From Shewanella aquimarina (GTDB lineage Bacteria > Pseudomonadota > Gammaproteobacteria > Enterobacterales > Shewanellaceae), in the NCBI RefSeq assembly GCF_023349185.1, contig NZ_JAKIKY010000013.1, forward strand, positions 1 to 64,000: a stretch of 64,000 nt of DNA, in the 5' to 3' direction. This document shows positions 33,530 through 42,764 of this stretch, one piece after another; the first letter of the stretch is position 1, and every line of letters begins with the position of its first letter. The notes beneath the pieces were generated by a model. The model made no database searches and had not been told where the DNA came from. It saw nothing but the letters and a program-made list of their open reading frames with translations. The position numbers and the translations under genes were made by a program.

Positions 33530-35278
33530 ATGGATTTTCGTCTCATAGTGTTAAGTCTCAGCCTGTGGCTGATCCCCGCTTATGGGGACACTATGACAGA
33601 GTTAGATGAGTTGGCCCAAACCGTCTACCAATATCCCAACAAGACACTGACGCAAATCTCGGCGCTGGAACAACGCCTGGATCAGGAAGACACGTCTGAC
33701 GAAAATCGTCTCAGGCTCGCGCTGCTCAAGTGTGAGGCCTTCGTCCAGCTCGGTGAGAATGAGGCCGCCATCAACCTGGGCCGTATGAGCGAAGCCAAGG
33801 CTAAGTCCCTAAAGCTCAACCAGCTCAGCCCCTATTTTCTCAACTGTATGGCCGCGGCCTATATCGATTATGGCGACCTCAGACAGGCGCTGACTCTGCT
33901 GGACTCGGCCATCTACCTCTCTCGCGAACAGCAGCAGCCTCAGTCCTTAGTCAACGGCCTGATGCTACGCGGTAAGATAGATACTCATATCGAGAGCCAG
34001 AGCAGTGCCCTGGAAGATCTGCGCCTGGCCCAAGATATCTACCCCGATACCGAGAAGCAGAGGCCACAATGGCTTACCCCGCCAAGGCCCTATGTGCAAC
34101 TGGCCATGGCCGAGTTGCTGAGAACCAAGGGGCTCTATAACCAGGCGTTCAACAATGCCAGAGTCGCGCTCGATAGCGAACAGACCACGGGCAAGGTGCG
34201 ACTGACAGTGCTGCTCACCCTGGCCAAGATTGCCCACTACAACCAAGAGGTGAAGTTCAGGGATGACATGGTGCTCGAGGCCAAGATTTTACTGCCCGAA
34301 TTAGCCACGGCGACCGAACTGGCAGAGAGTTACACCCAACTGGCGGAAATAGAGTTTCTCAGGGGAAATGACAAGAGCGCCATCCAGCTACTTAATATCG
34401 CCCTCAACACCTTCGACAAGCAGAAGAAGATCAACGACACCCTGAGGGCCAACCGTCTACTGGCCAATATTCAGTTAGCAAATGGCAATCAGGCCCTGGG
34501 GACCGAGCTGATGCAAAAGGCGATCGCCATCGGCGAGCGCACTAATCAGTTTGACGAGCTCGTCTACTGCTATGGCAGCCTGAGCCGCTATTTTGCCGAC
34601 ATCGGCCAGTACAAGGAGGCCTATCAGTATCAGCTGAAACGCTTCGAGATGGCCCAACGCAGCTACGAATTTCTCAAAGACACCCGACTGCTGCAGATCA
34701 AGGCGCAGCTGGGACGTTACCAGCAACTTGCCCAGGCCAGTCAACCAAAGCCCATCAAGCTCGACGCCAACATTAGCGACAGCTATGGGTTAATCGGTAT
34801 CCTGGTGCTCTTCCTGCTGCTGACGCTGTTTATTCTGCTCAACCGTATCAGAATGCCTAAGGCACCGCCGCCGGTGAGCCAGAGAGATGAACCCATGAGC
34901 ACCCAGGAGAAGATGGAAGCCCTGCTGACCAGTGCCAAACAGATAGGTTTTCCTATCACCATCTTGCTGATCAACCCCAGTCATCTGGCCAAAGCCGATG
35001 TGGACAGGCTACTGACCCGCCTGTCACAGAAGATACGTCAGCAGGATATCTTGATGAGCACCAGCGCCGATCAGATACTGATCATGCTACCCTTCACCTC
35101 GCTGGCGGGGGCACAGCTCATCGCTCGTCAGCTAAGCGAGATCATCACGCCGCTCCAAAACGGTACCCGGGTCAACATGGGGATGGCTGTGATGCAGCAT
35201 CACGACACCCTCTCCTCACTGGTTAAGCGGGCCAGTGTCGATCAGTTGAGTAAATACAGCGGCCAGCAGGCACACTGA
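33530..35278 (+). CDS. TPR-repeat membrane protein with degenerate GGDEF-like domain
   Basis: The 582-residue protein starts with a signal peptide (MDFRLIVLSLSLWLIPAYG), then a long periplasmic run of TPR-like helical repeats (about 30-390). One membrane helix follows at about 419-438 (LIGILVLFLLLTLFILL). The cytoplasmic C-terminus (about 455-580) follows the GGDEF diguanylate cyclase pattern, but the active-site RYGGDEF position reads STSADQI, so it should be inactive. It may sense a periplasmic partner and signal by protein contact. I chose the ATG at 33530, preceded by GGAG; upstream ATGs would hide the signal peptide. Divergent from leu. Confidence 0.75.
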   Translation: MDFRLIVLSLSLWLIPAYGDTMTELDELAQTVYQYPNKTLTQISALEQRLDQEDTSDENRLRLALLKCEAFVQLGENEAAINLGRMSEAKAKSLKLNQLSPYFLNCMAAAYIDYGDLRQALTLLDSAIYLSREQQQPQSLVNGLMLRGKIDTHIESQSSALEDLRLAQDIYPDTEKQRPQWLTPPRPYVQLAMAELLRTKGLYNQAFNNARVALDSEQTTGKVRLTVLLTLAKIAHYNQEVKFRDDMVLEAKILLPELATATELAESYTQLAEIEFLRGNDKSAIQLLNIALNTFDKQKKINDTLRANRLLANIQLANGNQALGTELMQKAIAIGERTNQFDELVYCYGSLSRYFADIGQYKEAYQYQLKRFEMAQRSYEFLKDTRLLQIKAQLGRYQQLAQASQPKPIKLDANISDSYGLIGILVLFLLLTLFILLNRIRMPKAPPPVSQRDEPMSTQEKMEALLTSAKQIGFPITILLINPSHLAKADVDRLLTRLSQKIRQQDILMSTSADQILIMLPFTSLAGAQLIARQLSEIITPLQNGTRVNMGMAVMQHHDTLSSLVKRASVDQLSKYSGQQAH

Positions 35279-35302
35279 TCCGCGAGCCAGGCAGCGACTT
35301 AC

Positions 35303-37135
35303 TTAGCCACGGGTGAGGTAATCGTTGATCTCGTCGAGGAAGTCGCCGCCGAAACGCTCAAGCTTGGTCTCTCCCACGCCGTTGACCGCCAGCATCTCGC
35401 CAGGACTGGTCGGCAGCATGCCCGCCATCTCGGCCAGGGTGGCATCGTTAAACACCAGATAGGGCGGTACATCCAACTCTTCTGCCAGGCTGCGACGTAG
35501 CTGCTTCAGGCGAGCAAACAGTTTCCTGTCGTAATTGATTGGCGCCCGGCTAGTGCTGCGACGCTTCACATGTGTGGTGATGCTAATACGCGGCTCGGCG
35601 AGCTGTAGCGGCAACTCGCCCTTGAGCACGGCCCGCGCCTGGGGATTGAGCTTTATGGCCGAGCCTCGGGTAATATCCTGACTGGCGAAGCCTAGGTGGA
35701 TGATCTGACGAATGATACTGAGCCAGAACTCATGGCTCTTATCCTTGCCTATGCCCCAGGTCGACAACTTGTCATGGCCACGATCGACCACAGAGGCTGC
35801 CTTGGAACCCCGGAGCACCTCGATAAGATGATTCACGCCAAACTTCTGCTGCAGACGGAAGATGCAGGAGAGCACCTTCTGGGCATCTTCGACGCCGTCA
35901 TAGCGCTTAGGCGGATCCAGGCAGATATCGCAGTTACCGCAGGGCTCTGAGGCACTCTCATCGAAATAATGCAGCAGCACCTGACGACGACAGGTTTGCG
36001 CCTCGGCAAAGGCCGCCATGGTATTGAGCTTATGGTATTCCACCTGTTGCTGCGGCCCCGGCTCCTGCTGCTCGATAAGATGGCGCACGCGCCCAATATC
36101 GGCGGGGTCAAACAGCATGAAGGCCTCGGCATCCAGGCCATCTCGGCCGGCGCGACCTGTCTCCTGATAATAGGCCTCGACGCTCTTGGGAATATCGTAA
36201 TGCACCACGAAACGCACGTTGGACTTGTTGATCCCCATGCCGAAGGCCACGGTCGCCACCACGATATCCAGTTGATCCTTAAGAAAACGCTCCTGAATAT
36301 CGGCGCGCTCCTCCTGGGTCTTACCCGCATGGTAGGCATCGGCCTGATACCCCTGCATGCGCAGACGCTCGGCCACTTCATCCACCCTGCGCCGACTGCT
36401 GCAGTAGATGATGCCGCTGTTGCCATTCTGTGCCTGAATAAACTGCCTGAGCTGATTGGCGGCATTCAGCTTCTCCGCCACGGTATAACGAATGTTGGGC
36501 CGGTCGAAACTGGTGAGCAATTCGAAAGGCGCGATCCCCAGCCGCTGACAGATATCCACCCGGGTCGCCTTGTCTGCCGTGGCCGTCAGCGCCATCATGG
36601 GCACCTGAGGAAACAGCTGCTTCAGTCGACCAAGCGCCGCATATTCGGGCCTGAAGTCATGGCCCCACTGAGAGATACAGTGCGCCTCATCGATGGCAAA
36701 GAGGGAGAGCGGCAGATTGCGTAACCGCTCGATAAAGCTGTCGGTCAGCAGGCGCTCCGGGGAGACATAAAGCAGCTTGAGCTCGCCATTATGCAGCTGA
36801 CGATAGATGGTCAGTGCCTCTTCCCGCGACTGTGACGAGTTGAGATAGGCCGCCGCAACCCCCATCTGTTTCAAGCTATCGACCTGATCTTTCATCAGAG
36901 AGATAAGCGGCGACACCACCAGCGTCAACCCGGATAAGACGAGTGCCGGTAGTTGATAACACAGGCTCTTACCCCCGCCGGTTGGCATGATAACCAGGGC
37001 GTCCAGGCCGCCACAGACAGTGTCTATCACCTCACGCTGACCCGTCCTGAAGGTGCGATAGCCAAACACCGTCTGCAGGCAGTCGGCGAGCGGATCGCTT
37101 TGGGTCACATCGGCAGAGGTTAAGGCTAAGTCCAT
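35303..37135 (-). CDS. recQ: ATP-dependent DNA helicase RecQ
   Basis: RecQ unwinds DNA 3' to 5' in recombination and fork repair. The 610-residue protein has Walker A MPTGGGKSLCYQ near 50, the box FAIDEAHCISQWGHDFRPEY near 146-165, the GRAGRDG motif VI near 325, the zinc-binding Cys cluster CRRQVLLHYFDE...CGNCDIC near 380-403, a winged helix and a C-terminal HRDC domain (about 530-605). It is complete and standard. In E. coli, rarD and yigI are also recQ neighbours. Confidence 0.97.
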   Translation of the reverse strand: MDLALTSADVTQSDPLADCLQTVFGYRTFRTGQREVIDTVCGGLDALVIMPTGGGKSLCYQLPALVLSGLTLVVSPLISLMKDQVDSLKQMGVAAAYLNSSQSREEALTIYRQLHNGELKLLYVSPERLLTDSFIERLRNLPLSLFAIDEAHCISQWGHDFRPEYAALGRLKQLFPQVPMMALTATADKATRVDICQRLGIAPFELLTSFDRPNIRYTVAEKLNAANQLRQFIQAQNGNSGIIYCSSRRRVDEVAERLRMQGYQADAYHAGKTQEERADIQERFLKDQLDIVVATVAFGMGINKSNVRFVVHYDIPKSVEAYYQETGRAGRDGLDAEAFMLFDPADIGRVRHLIEQQEPGPQQQVEYHKLNTMAAFAEAQTCRRQVLLHYFDESASEPCGNCDICLDPPKRYDGVEDAQKVLSCIFRLQQKFGVNHLIEVLRGSKAASVVDRGHDKLSTWGIGKDKSHEFWLSIIRQIIHLGFASQDITRGSAIKLNPQARAVLKGELPLQLAEPRISITTHVKRRSTSRAPINYDRKLFARLKQLRRSLAEELDVPPYLVFNDATLAEMAGMLPTSPGEMLAVNGVGETKLERFGGDFLDEINDYLTRG

Positions 37136-37372
37136 GGTGCTCAGTAATCAATAATTTGGCCGCTTATTCTAATCAAGGCGGCTCGGCTTGTCTCATCTAT
37201 CCGGGTATTAATTGTCATCTGGCCCCCATCGATTGCTGAAATTTTGTCCGCAGGCTTGCCTCACCCTGTGCATTAGCGATAGATTAAATGCTCTAGCCAT
37301 CGGGCTAACGAGTGCCAAATTTAACCCTCTTGTACCCCGCAAGCGGCGTAGGACAAAACAAGGAGTGCCCCT

Positions 37373-37837
37373 ATGACGACGCCCATACAAGCCCAGACCC
37401 TGGCTAGCGTAGCCGACATCTTCGATACCAAGGTCCCCTTTCACAACCTGCTAGGCATGGATATCAAACGCTACGATCTTCAGGGCGTCGAGGTCGAGGT
37501 AAAGATGCACCAAGACCTCATAGGTAATATCCACCAGCAGATCCTTCACGGCGGCGTGACGGCAACTGTACTGGATGTGGTGGGCGGACTGACGGCCTTC
37601 TCCGGCCTGGTCGCCAGCCGCGAAGACTGGCGTCTGGAAGATCTGCAGAAACGCCTGCAAACCTTGGGCACCATAGACTTGCGTATCGACTATCTCAGAC
37701 CGGGACGCGGCGAGATCTTTACCGGCACGGGCACAGTGATAAGGGCCGGCAATCGGGTCTCCGTCTGCCGTATGGAGCTGCACAACGAGAAGGGCTCTCA
37801 TATCGCCTTCGGCACGGGCACCTACATGGTGGGCTAG
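37373..37837 (+). CDS. yigI: YigI-type hot-dog acyl-CoA thioesterase
   Basis: The 154-residue protein has the PaaI/YigI hot-dog fold. The signature NIHQQILHGGVTATVLDVVGG (positions about 49-69, split here for length) contains the His-Gly-Gly of the helix that binds the thioester. E. coli YigI hydrolyses medium- and long-chain acyl-CoA. A good AAGGAG lies 8 bases before the ATG. Position between recQ and rarD matches E. coli. Confidence 0.85.
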   Translation: MTTPIQAQTLASVADIFDTKVPFHNLLGMDIKRYDLQGVEVEVKMHQDLIGNIHQQILHGGVTATVLDVVGGLTAFSGLVASREDWRLEDLQKRLQTLGTIDLRIDYLRPGRGEIFTGTGTVIRAGNRVSVCRMELHNEKGSHIAFGTGTYMVG

Positions 37838-37992
37838 CAGCCTCACCGCCCTGTTTATCCCGTCAAGTTAGCGAGACGCCCTGGCAATGGACCGTACCAG
37901 TGCCGGGGCATAAAAGATTGGCGTTCGCCGCTTGAGTCATGCCGTTTAGGCGCCTACAATGCCTCTCCCGCTCTTTTTCTAAATCCTAAACT

Positions 37993-38880
37993 ATGGCCGA
38001 TATTGAGTATCGTAAAGGGGTAGCGCTCGCCATCTGCGCCTACTGCCTGTGGGGCTTCGCTCCCCTCTATTTTAAGCTGCTAAATCATGTGTCGGCGACT
38101 GAGATCCTGCTGCATCGTGTGATCTGGTCCTTCGTATTCATGCTGATCTTGATGCAATTTATCGGTGGCTTTGCCAAACTGCGCGCCCTGTTTCGACAGC
38201 CCAAACAACTTGGCGTGCTAGTGATCACCTCGATTCTAATCGCCGGTAACTGGCTGCTGTTTATCTGGGCAATCAACAACGAGCATATGCTCGATGCCAG
38301 CCTGGGCTACTTCATCAATCCCTTGGTCAACGTGCTGCTGGGCATGGTGTTCTTACAGGAACGTCTGCGCAGGCTTCAATGGGTCGCCGTCTCTTTGGCC
38401 TGCGCCGGCGTGCTGATCCAATTGATCTCTTTCGGTTCGATTCCTGTGGTGTCGCTGGGGCTCGCCGCCTCATTCGGCGTCTATGGTTTGCTGCGCAAGA
38501 AGGTCAATGTCGACGCCAAGACGGGTCTGCTGGTCGAGACGGCCATCTTAGTGCCGGTAGCCCTACTCTACCTGATGACGAATCTTGACGGCACCAGCAT
38601 CTTGGAAAACAGCTGGCAGATGAACCTGCTGCTGATGGCGGCCGGCATCGTCACCTCGGTTCCGCTGTTGTGCTTTGCCGGCGCAGCAACCCGTATCCCG
38701 CTGTCGATACTAGGCTTTTTTCAATATATCGGCCCCAGCATCATGTTTATCCTGGCCGTCAGCCTGTTTAACGAACCCTTCGATCTCGAGAAGGGAGTCA
38801 CCTTCGCCTTTATCTGGAGTGCGCTGGTGATCTTTACCCTGGACTTAGCCTTAAAGAGTCGGCGTAAGCAGGCTGGCTAA
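37993..38880 (+). CDS. rarD: RarD, EamA-family transporter
   Basis: The 295-residue protein has about ten membrane helices in two EamA repeats. It begins YRKGVALAICAYCLWGFAPLYFK-like and includes EILLHRVIWSF near 37, typical of RarD. The name comes from chloramphenicol-sensitivity studies; the true substrate is not settled. Its 3' end overlaps the convergent PH-like gene by 30 bp. Confidence 0.9.
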   Translation: MADIEYRKGVALAICAYCLWGFAPLYFKLLNHVSATEILLHRVIWSFVFMLILMQFIGGFAKLRALFRQPKQLGVLVITSILIAGNWLLFIWAINNEHMLDASLGYFINPLVNVLLGMVFLQERLRRLQWVAVSLACAGVLIQLISFGSIPVVSLGLAASFGVYGLLRKKVNVDAKTGLLVETAILVPVALLYLMTNLDGTSILENSWQMNLLLMAAGIVTSVPLLCFAGAATRIPLSILGFFQYIGPSIMFILAVSLFNEPFDLEKGVTFAFIWSALVIFTLDLALKSRRKQAG

Positions 38881-39435
38881 CAAGGCCTCCGGCTGCTCTA
38901 GGCTCAAGATCAACAGGTAACCCTCGGTGGTTGGCAACACCAGCACCCGCTCTCTGTGGGTGACAGACAGTAGGGCGCTGGCTATGTTTTCGCTGGCTAT
39001 GTGTTCGCTAACTATGTGTTCACTAGCTACGCTTTCGCTGGCTTCGGCCAGCTTAAACCAGCCCAGGGAATAGCCCGGCATTCCCACACCGTTGCTGCGA
39101 TAGCTCAGCTTGGGCGCACCGTCTTCATCTAGGTTGAGGATTTTGGCCTCGGACGTCAGTAAGCTCTCCCGTGATAATTCGACCCGATAAAGCGGGATAT
39201 CGACAAGCATAGTCGTCGGCGAGAGGCGAATACTGGCATCATGGGCCTTGTAGAACACCCAGGAGAGCAATCCCAATACGGCGATAATCATCCCAGAGGC
39301 CGCGTATTTCGCCCCCTTAGGTAGAGGCTTCACCTTCAGCAGCAATAGCACCAAGGCCACACCGAGCAGCATAGACAGGAACATAGCGCTCGTCGTCGAA
39401 TCAAAGGTGGTGAGTTGAAAGACTTGAGTATCCAT
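38851..39435 (-). CDS. Membrane protein with PH-like domain
   Basis: The 194-residue protein has two membrane helices (about 17-34 and 43-62), then a cytoplasmic or periplasmic domain resembling bacterial PH domains (IPLYRVELSRESLLTSEAK, then SYRSNGVGMPGYSLGWF and ERVLVLPTTEGYLLIL). Inside the domain lies an insert of four pentapeptides (SENIA, SEHIA, SEHIV and SESVA-like) encoded by 15-bp DNA repeats. The insert probably extends a surface loop. The function is unknown. The gene overlaps the end of rarD. Confidence 0.65.
   Translation of the reverse strand: MDTQVFQLTTFDSTTSAMFLSMLLGVALVLLLLKVKPLPKGAKYAASGMIIAVLGLLSWVFYKAHDASIRLSPTTMLVDIPLYRVELSRESLLTSEAKILNLDEDGAPKLSYRSNGVGMPGYSLGWFKLAEASESVASEHIVSEHIASENIASALLSVTHRERVLVLPTTEGYLLILSLEQPEALLASLLTPTL
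38976..39045. repeat. 15-bp tandem repeat, about 4.6 copies
   Basis: Units at 38976-38990, 38991-39005, 39006-39020 and 39021-39035 follow CGCTGGCTATGTGTT with few changes, and a partial fifth unit follows. The period equals five codons, so copy changes keep the frame of the PH-like gene. Confidence 0.85.
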
Positions 39436-39780
39436 CTCTATATATCCTCCAGCAAAGATAGGCTTACACTTGCGCTAACGGTTACCGCTTAGTATCTCGG
39501 CCTGACCGAGAAAGCCCTAGCCGTGAAGAGCAGGGTAGTTTGTGGACCGTAGCAAAAATCAACAGATAGAGTCTGGTTTTAATGACATATTATGTCAACC
39601 TGTTTTTTGACGTTAAAGGATTCATGTTACAAGACTGATGCCATTAGAATGGTGCCATGAGACTGATGCTCCGAATCTAACGCTGAGCGCCTATTGCTCG
39701 GTTTCTCTAGCTCTGTCGCTGGCGCATAAAAAAGACCACCGCGAAGGTGGCCTTTTACCAGCACTCTCTATCAGGCAGAT
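39436..39780. other. Intergenic region between the PH-like gene and argA
   Basis: About 345 bp with no supported gene. It holds a perfect palindrome, TGACATATTATGTCA (39583-39597), about 150 bp upstream of the PH-like gene, a direct repeat GACTGATGC (twice near 39640-39670), and the argA terminator at its right end. Confidence 0.5.
39727..39752 (-). terminator. argA terminator
   Basis: GGCCACC (39752-39746) pairs with GGTGGTC (39740-39734) on the minus strand, with one G-U pair, then TTTTTTAT. It lies 29 bp after the argA stop. Confidence 0.8.
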
Positions 39781-41100
39781 TTAAAGATCTAAGGCGAGAA
39801 TCTTAGATTTACGCTGATAGTTATACAGCTGCTTCTTCTTGTCAGGCAGGGCATCGACCTCGACTATCTGAAAACCATGCTCGAGGAACCAGTGAATGCT
39901 GCGGGTCGTCAGGGCAAACAGGCGGGCATAACCACGCACCTTGGCCTGGCCTATGATGTTCTTCAGCAAGATGCTGCCACGATCGGCGTCGCGATAATCG
40001 GGATGCACTACCAGGCAGGCAAACTCACCGGCATTGTCTTCCTCGAAGGGATACAGTGCCGCGCAGCCGATCACCAGGCCGTCACGCTCGATCAGCATAA
40101 ACTGTTCGATCTCCATCTCGAGTTGCTCACGGGAGCGACGCACCAAGACCCCGGCCTGCTCCAGCGGGCGAATAAGATCCAACACACCACCGATATCGGC
40201 AATGGTGGCCCGGCGCAGCCGCTCGGCGCTCTCGGTCACTATCTGAGTGCCGATACCATCGCGGGAGAATAGCTCTTGTAGCAGGGCACCATCATCGAGA
40301 TAACTAACGAAGTGGCAGCGCGCCACCCCATTACGGCAGGCGTCTATGCTGGCCTGTAAGAAGGCGCGGGTGCCCACGCACCAGTTGTCTTCCTCGGTCA
40401 GCTCTGAGAGGATCCGCTGGGCATCGGTCGGCATCAGCTCGGCAATCACCTCGCCATTGCCGTCGAGAATCCCCTCCTTGGCGCTGAAGCCTATCATCTT
40501 ATCGGCCTTGAGCTTCACCGCAATCTGAGTCGCAACCTCTTCGGCGGTGAGGTTAAAGCACTCCCCCGTCACCGATGCCGCCACCGGGCCTAAAAGCACT
40601 ATGCCGTGATTATCCAGCTGACGTCTGAGGCCCGCCACATCGATGCGTCTTACCTTGCCGCTCAGGCAGTAATCGACACCATTGTCGACCCCTAAGGGTT
40701 GGGCTATCACGAAGTTACCGCTCACCACGTTGATCTGCGCCCCCTGCATCGGGGTATTGCTCAGGCTCATCGACAGACGCGCGGTAATATCCAGTTGCAG
40801 ACCGCCAACCACCTGTTTGATCACCCTGAAGGACTCTTCGTCGCTGATGCGTACCCCGTTGTAGTACTCGGGTGAGAGATTATGCGCCGCCAGCGCCTCA
40901 TCGATCTGTGGCCTGGCACCATGCACCAGGACTATCTTGATCCCCAGACTGTGAAGCAGGGCGATATCGTTGATGATGGAGCGAAACTGACTCTGTGCCA
41001 GCGCCTCACCGCCCAACATGACCACAAATGTCTTCCCCCTGTGTGCATTCACATAGGAAGCAGAATGACGAAACCCCTCGACTAACTCAGTAGTGCGCAC
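39781..41100 (-). CDS. argA: N-acetylglutamate synthase ArgA
   Basis: ArgA makes N-acetylglutamate from acetyl-CoA and glutamate, the first step of arginine synthesis. The 439-residue protein joins an amino-acid-kinase domain (about 10-285; [31 protein letters not shown]) that binds arginine for feedback inhibition, and a C-terminal GNAT acetyltransferase domain (about 300-435; [18 protein letters not shown]). I chose GTG at 41100, giving the [17 protein letters not shown] start that matches E. coli ArgA; an upstream in-frame start would add a poorly supported hydrophobic leader. Confidence 0.95.
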   Translation of the reverse strand: MRTTELVEGFRHSASYVNAHRGKTFVVMLGGEALAQSQFRSIINDIALLHSLGIKIVLVHGARPQIDEALAAHNLSPEYYNGVRISDEESFRVIKQVVGGLQLDITARLSMSLSNTPMQGAQINVVSGNFVIAQPLGVDNGVDYCLSGKVRRIDVAGLRRQLDNHGIVLLGPVAASVTGECFNLTAEEVATQIAVKLKADKMIGFSAKEGILDGNGEVIAELMPTDAQRILSELTEEDNWCVGTRAFLQASIDACRNGVARCHFVSYLDDGALLQELFSRDGIGTQIVTESAERLRRATIADIGGVLDLIRPLEQAGVLVRRSREQLEMEIEQFMLIERDGLVIGCAALYPFEEDNAGEFACLVVHPDYRDADRGSILLKNIIGQAKVRGYARLFALTTRSIHWFLEHGFQIVEVDALPDKKKQLYNYQRKSKILALDL

Positions 41101-41365
41101 GCGCGTAACCTCAACAATAAATATGTAAAAATATCGCCACAAGACGAATAACAAAACGATTTTATTGCATTTAAATTCACATTAAAAGCATTTGTTGTCA
41201 TCTGATGCGATATTTTTTCATCATGGCAAAGCAGTCTGATTAAGCATAGCAGAACAGCTTAAGATCAGTGGCTTAGGTATCAAGTTGGATGGGGAGCCGG
41301 GAGCGATTAGTTGGCTAGTCAAAAAAACAGTAAGCAGGCTGACGCGCCGCTAAACGAGAGGCAAA
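41101..41365. other. argA upstream region
   Basis: About 265 bp between argA and the rpmG terminator. It holds a candidate ARG box (see 41166) and no supported gene. I did not find a clear -35/-10 pair. Confidence 0.4.
41166..41179 (-). promoter_or_regulatory. Candidate ArgR operator (ARG box)
   Basis: TGCATTTAAATTCA is a near-palindrome and differs by one base from the ARG-box core TGAATNNNNATTCA. It lies 66-79 bp before the argA start, as expected for arginine repression. A second box a few bases away, usual for ArgR, is not convincing. Confidence 0.5.
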
Positions 41366-41391
41366 AAAAAGCCCCTGCAATGAGGGGCTTT
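41362..41391 (-). terminator. rpmB-rpmG terminator
   Basis: A 9-bp stem (41368-41376 with 41383-41391) of GCCCCT/AGGGGC type followed by TTTTTTTTGCC on the minus strand, 20 bp after rpmG. Confidence 0.9.
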
Positions 41392-41411
41392 TCAGAAACA
41401 TCAACCAAGCA

Positions 41412-41585
41412 TTACTTGATTTTTGATTCCTTGTAGATAACGTGCTGACGGATAACAGGATCAAACTTCTTGATCTCCATCTTTTCAGGCATGTTACGCT
41501 TGTTTTTCTCAGTCGTGTAGAAGTGACCTGTTTTAGCGCTAGAAACTAGCTTGATCTTCTCACGGTTACCTTTAGCTTTAGCCAT
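41412..41585 (-). CDS. rpmG: 50S ribosomal protein L33
   Basis: This short gene encodes 57 residues: [20 protein letters not shown] at the start, then [20 protein letters not shown] and the tail VIYKESKIK. This is L33, a basic protein of the large subunit. The form lacks the zinc-binding Cys pairs, so it is the zinc-independent type. It follows rpmB by 6 bp. Confidence 0.97.
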   Translation of the reverse strand: MAKAKGNREKIKLVSSAKTGHFYTTEKNKRNMPEKMEIKKFDPVIRQHVIYKESKIK

Positions 41586-41591
41586 GGTTTA

Positions 41592-41828
41592 TTACACCTT
41601 CTCGCCGCGGGCACGAAGTTCTGCAACAACAACTTCGATACCTTTCTTATCGATAATACGCATACCTTTAGTAGATACACGTAGCTGTACGAAACGCTTT
41701 TCGTCTTCTAACCAGAAACGGTGGTTCTGTAGGTTAGGTAAAAAACGACGACGAGTCGCGTTCTTAGCGTGCGAACGGTTGTTACCAACCATCGGCTTCT
41801 TGCCAGTAACTTGGCATACTCTTGACAT
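41592..41828 (-). CDS. rpmB: 50S ribosomal protein L28
   Basis: L28 is a large-subunit protein; this one has the standard 78 residues, starting [20 protein letters not shown]. The ATG at 41828 has GGAGAAG upstream (a GTG/ATG-like extension of seven codons is rejected). Rich in Arg and Lys. Only one Cys is present, so no zinc site. First gene of the rpmBG operon. Confidence 0.97.
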   Translation of the reverse strand: MSRVCQVTGKKPMVGNNRSHAKNATRRRFLPNLQNHRFWLEDEKRFVQLRVSTKGMRIIDKKGIEVVVAELRARGEKV

Positions 41829-41915
41829 GTCAATCTTCTCCAAAAACAATTTAACGCTCGAGCATTAATGTACCTCGAATATGGCCGTCGCCCGAGGCAC
41901 ACAAAGAGGGCGCAT

Positions 41916-41944
41916 TTTATACAGGATCTAAAATCAAAGATCAA
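41916..41944 (-). promoter_or_regulatory. rpmB promoter
   Basis: TTGATC (41944-41939), 17-bp spacer, TATAAA (41921-41916), then ATGCGCCC on the minus strand. The GC-rich discriminator fits growth-rate and ppGpp control of ribosomal genes. Confidence 0.65.
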
Positions 41945-41951
41945 GGGATAT

Positions 41952-42629
41952 TCAATCTATCCATCCCCTCTCTGCAAACGAAACTATCTCACGATCGCCC
42001 ACAACCATATGGTCTAGCAGCGAAACATCTATAGTCGCCAACGCGTATTTCAATCGCTCAGTAATTCGCCTATCAGCATGACTGGGCTCAGCCACCCCGG
42101 AAGGATGGTTGTGACACACAATGACAGCTGCGGCTTTTTTCTCAAGCACTAGGCTTACCACTTCTCGTGGATAAACCGAGGCTGAATCTATGGTGCCACG
42201 GAACAATTCGACGAACTGAATCACCCTATGCTGACTATCGAGCAATAAGATGGCAAACACTTCGTAGGCACGATCCGCTAATTGTCTCATTAAATAGTCC
42301 CGAGTTAAATCAGGATCTGACAAAATCTTTCCTCTTTGTAGATTTTCTTTCGCGATTCGTTTGCTTAACTCGATGGCCGCCTGCAATTGGGCATACTTTA
42401 CAGGGCCAATTCCCTGAATATCACACAGTTCGCTCAAGGAGGCGCTAAAGAGCGGTCTGAGGCCCCCAAAATGACTTAACATCACTCGGGCCAGCGACAC
42501 GGCACTTTGCCCCTTGAGGCCGTTTCTCAGCAACACGGCCAGTAGTTCGGCGTCAGAGAGCTGGTCGACGCCACTACGCAAGAGTTTTTCGCGCGGTCCT
42601 TCTCCCTGGGGCCAATCTTTTATCGCCAT
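41952..42629 (-). CDS. radC: RadC family protein (JAB1/MPN metalloprotease-like)
   Basis: The 225-residue protein has an N-terminal helix-hairpin-helix ([18 protein letters not shown] near 72-89) and a C-terminal MPN domain with the metal motif [15 protein letters not shown] near 173-187 (H-x-H...D). The old link to radiation repair is doubtful and the true role is unknown. I chose ATG at 42629 with AAGGAG upstream. Divergent from coaBC. Confidence 0.93.
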   Translation of the reverse strand: MAIKDWPQGEGPREKLLRSGVDQLSDAELLAVLLRNGLKGQSAVSLARVMLSHFGGLRPLFSASLSELCDIQGIGPVKYAQLQAAIELSKRIAKENLQRGKILSDPDLTRDYLMRQLADRAYEVFAILLLDSQHRVIQFVELFRGTIDSASVYPREVVSLVLEKKAAAVIVCHNHPSGVAEPSHADRRITERLKYALATIDVSLLDHMVVGDREIVSFAERGWID

Positions 42630-42764
42630 AAACACTCCTTGTCACGGCACTCAGTTCCTACTCAGGCTTTAGAGTATGGTCTAGTTTTTAAAAACTTGTA
42701 TCCTCAATCCAGAGTCGAGTGTGATATGGTTAGCGGGCAAAATGAAATACTGTTAATGATCACC

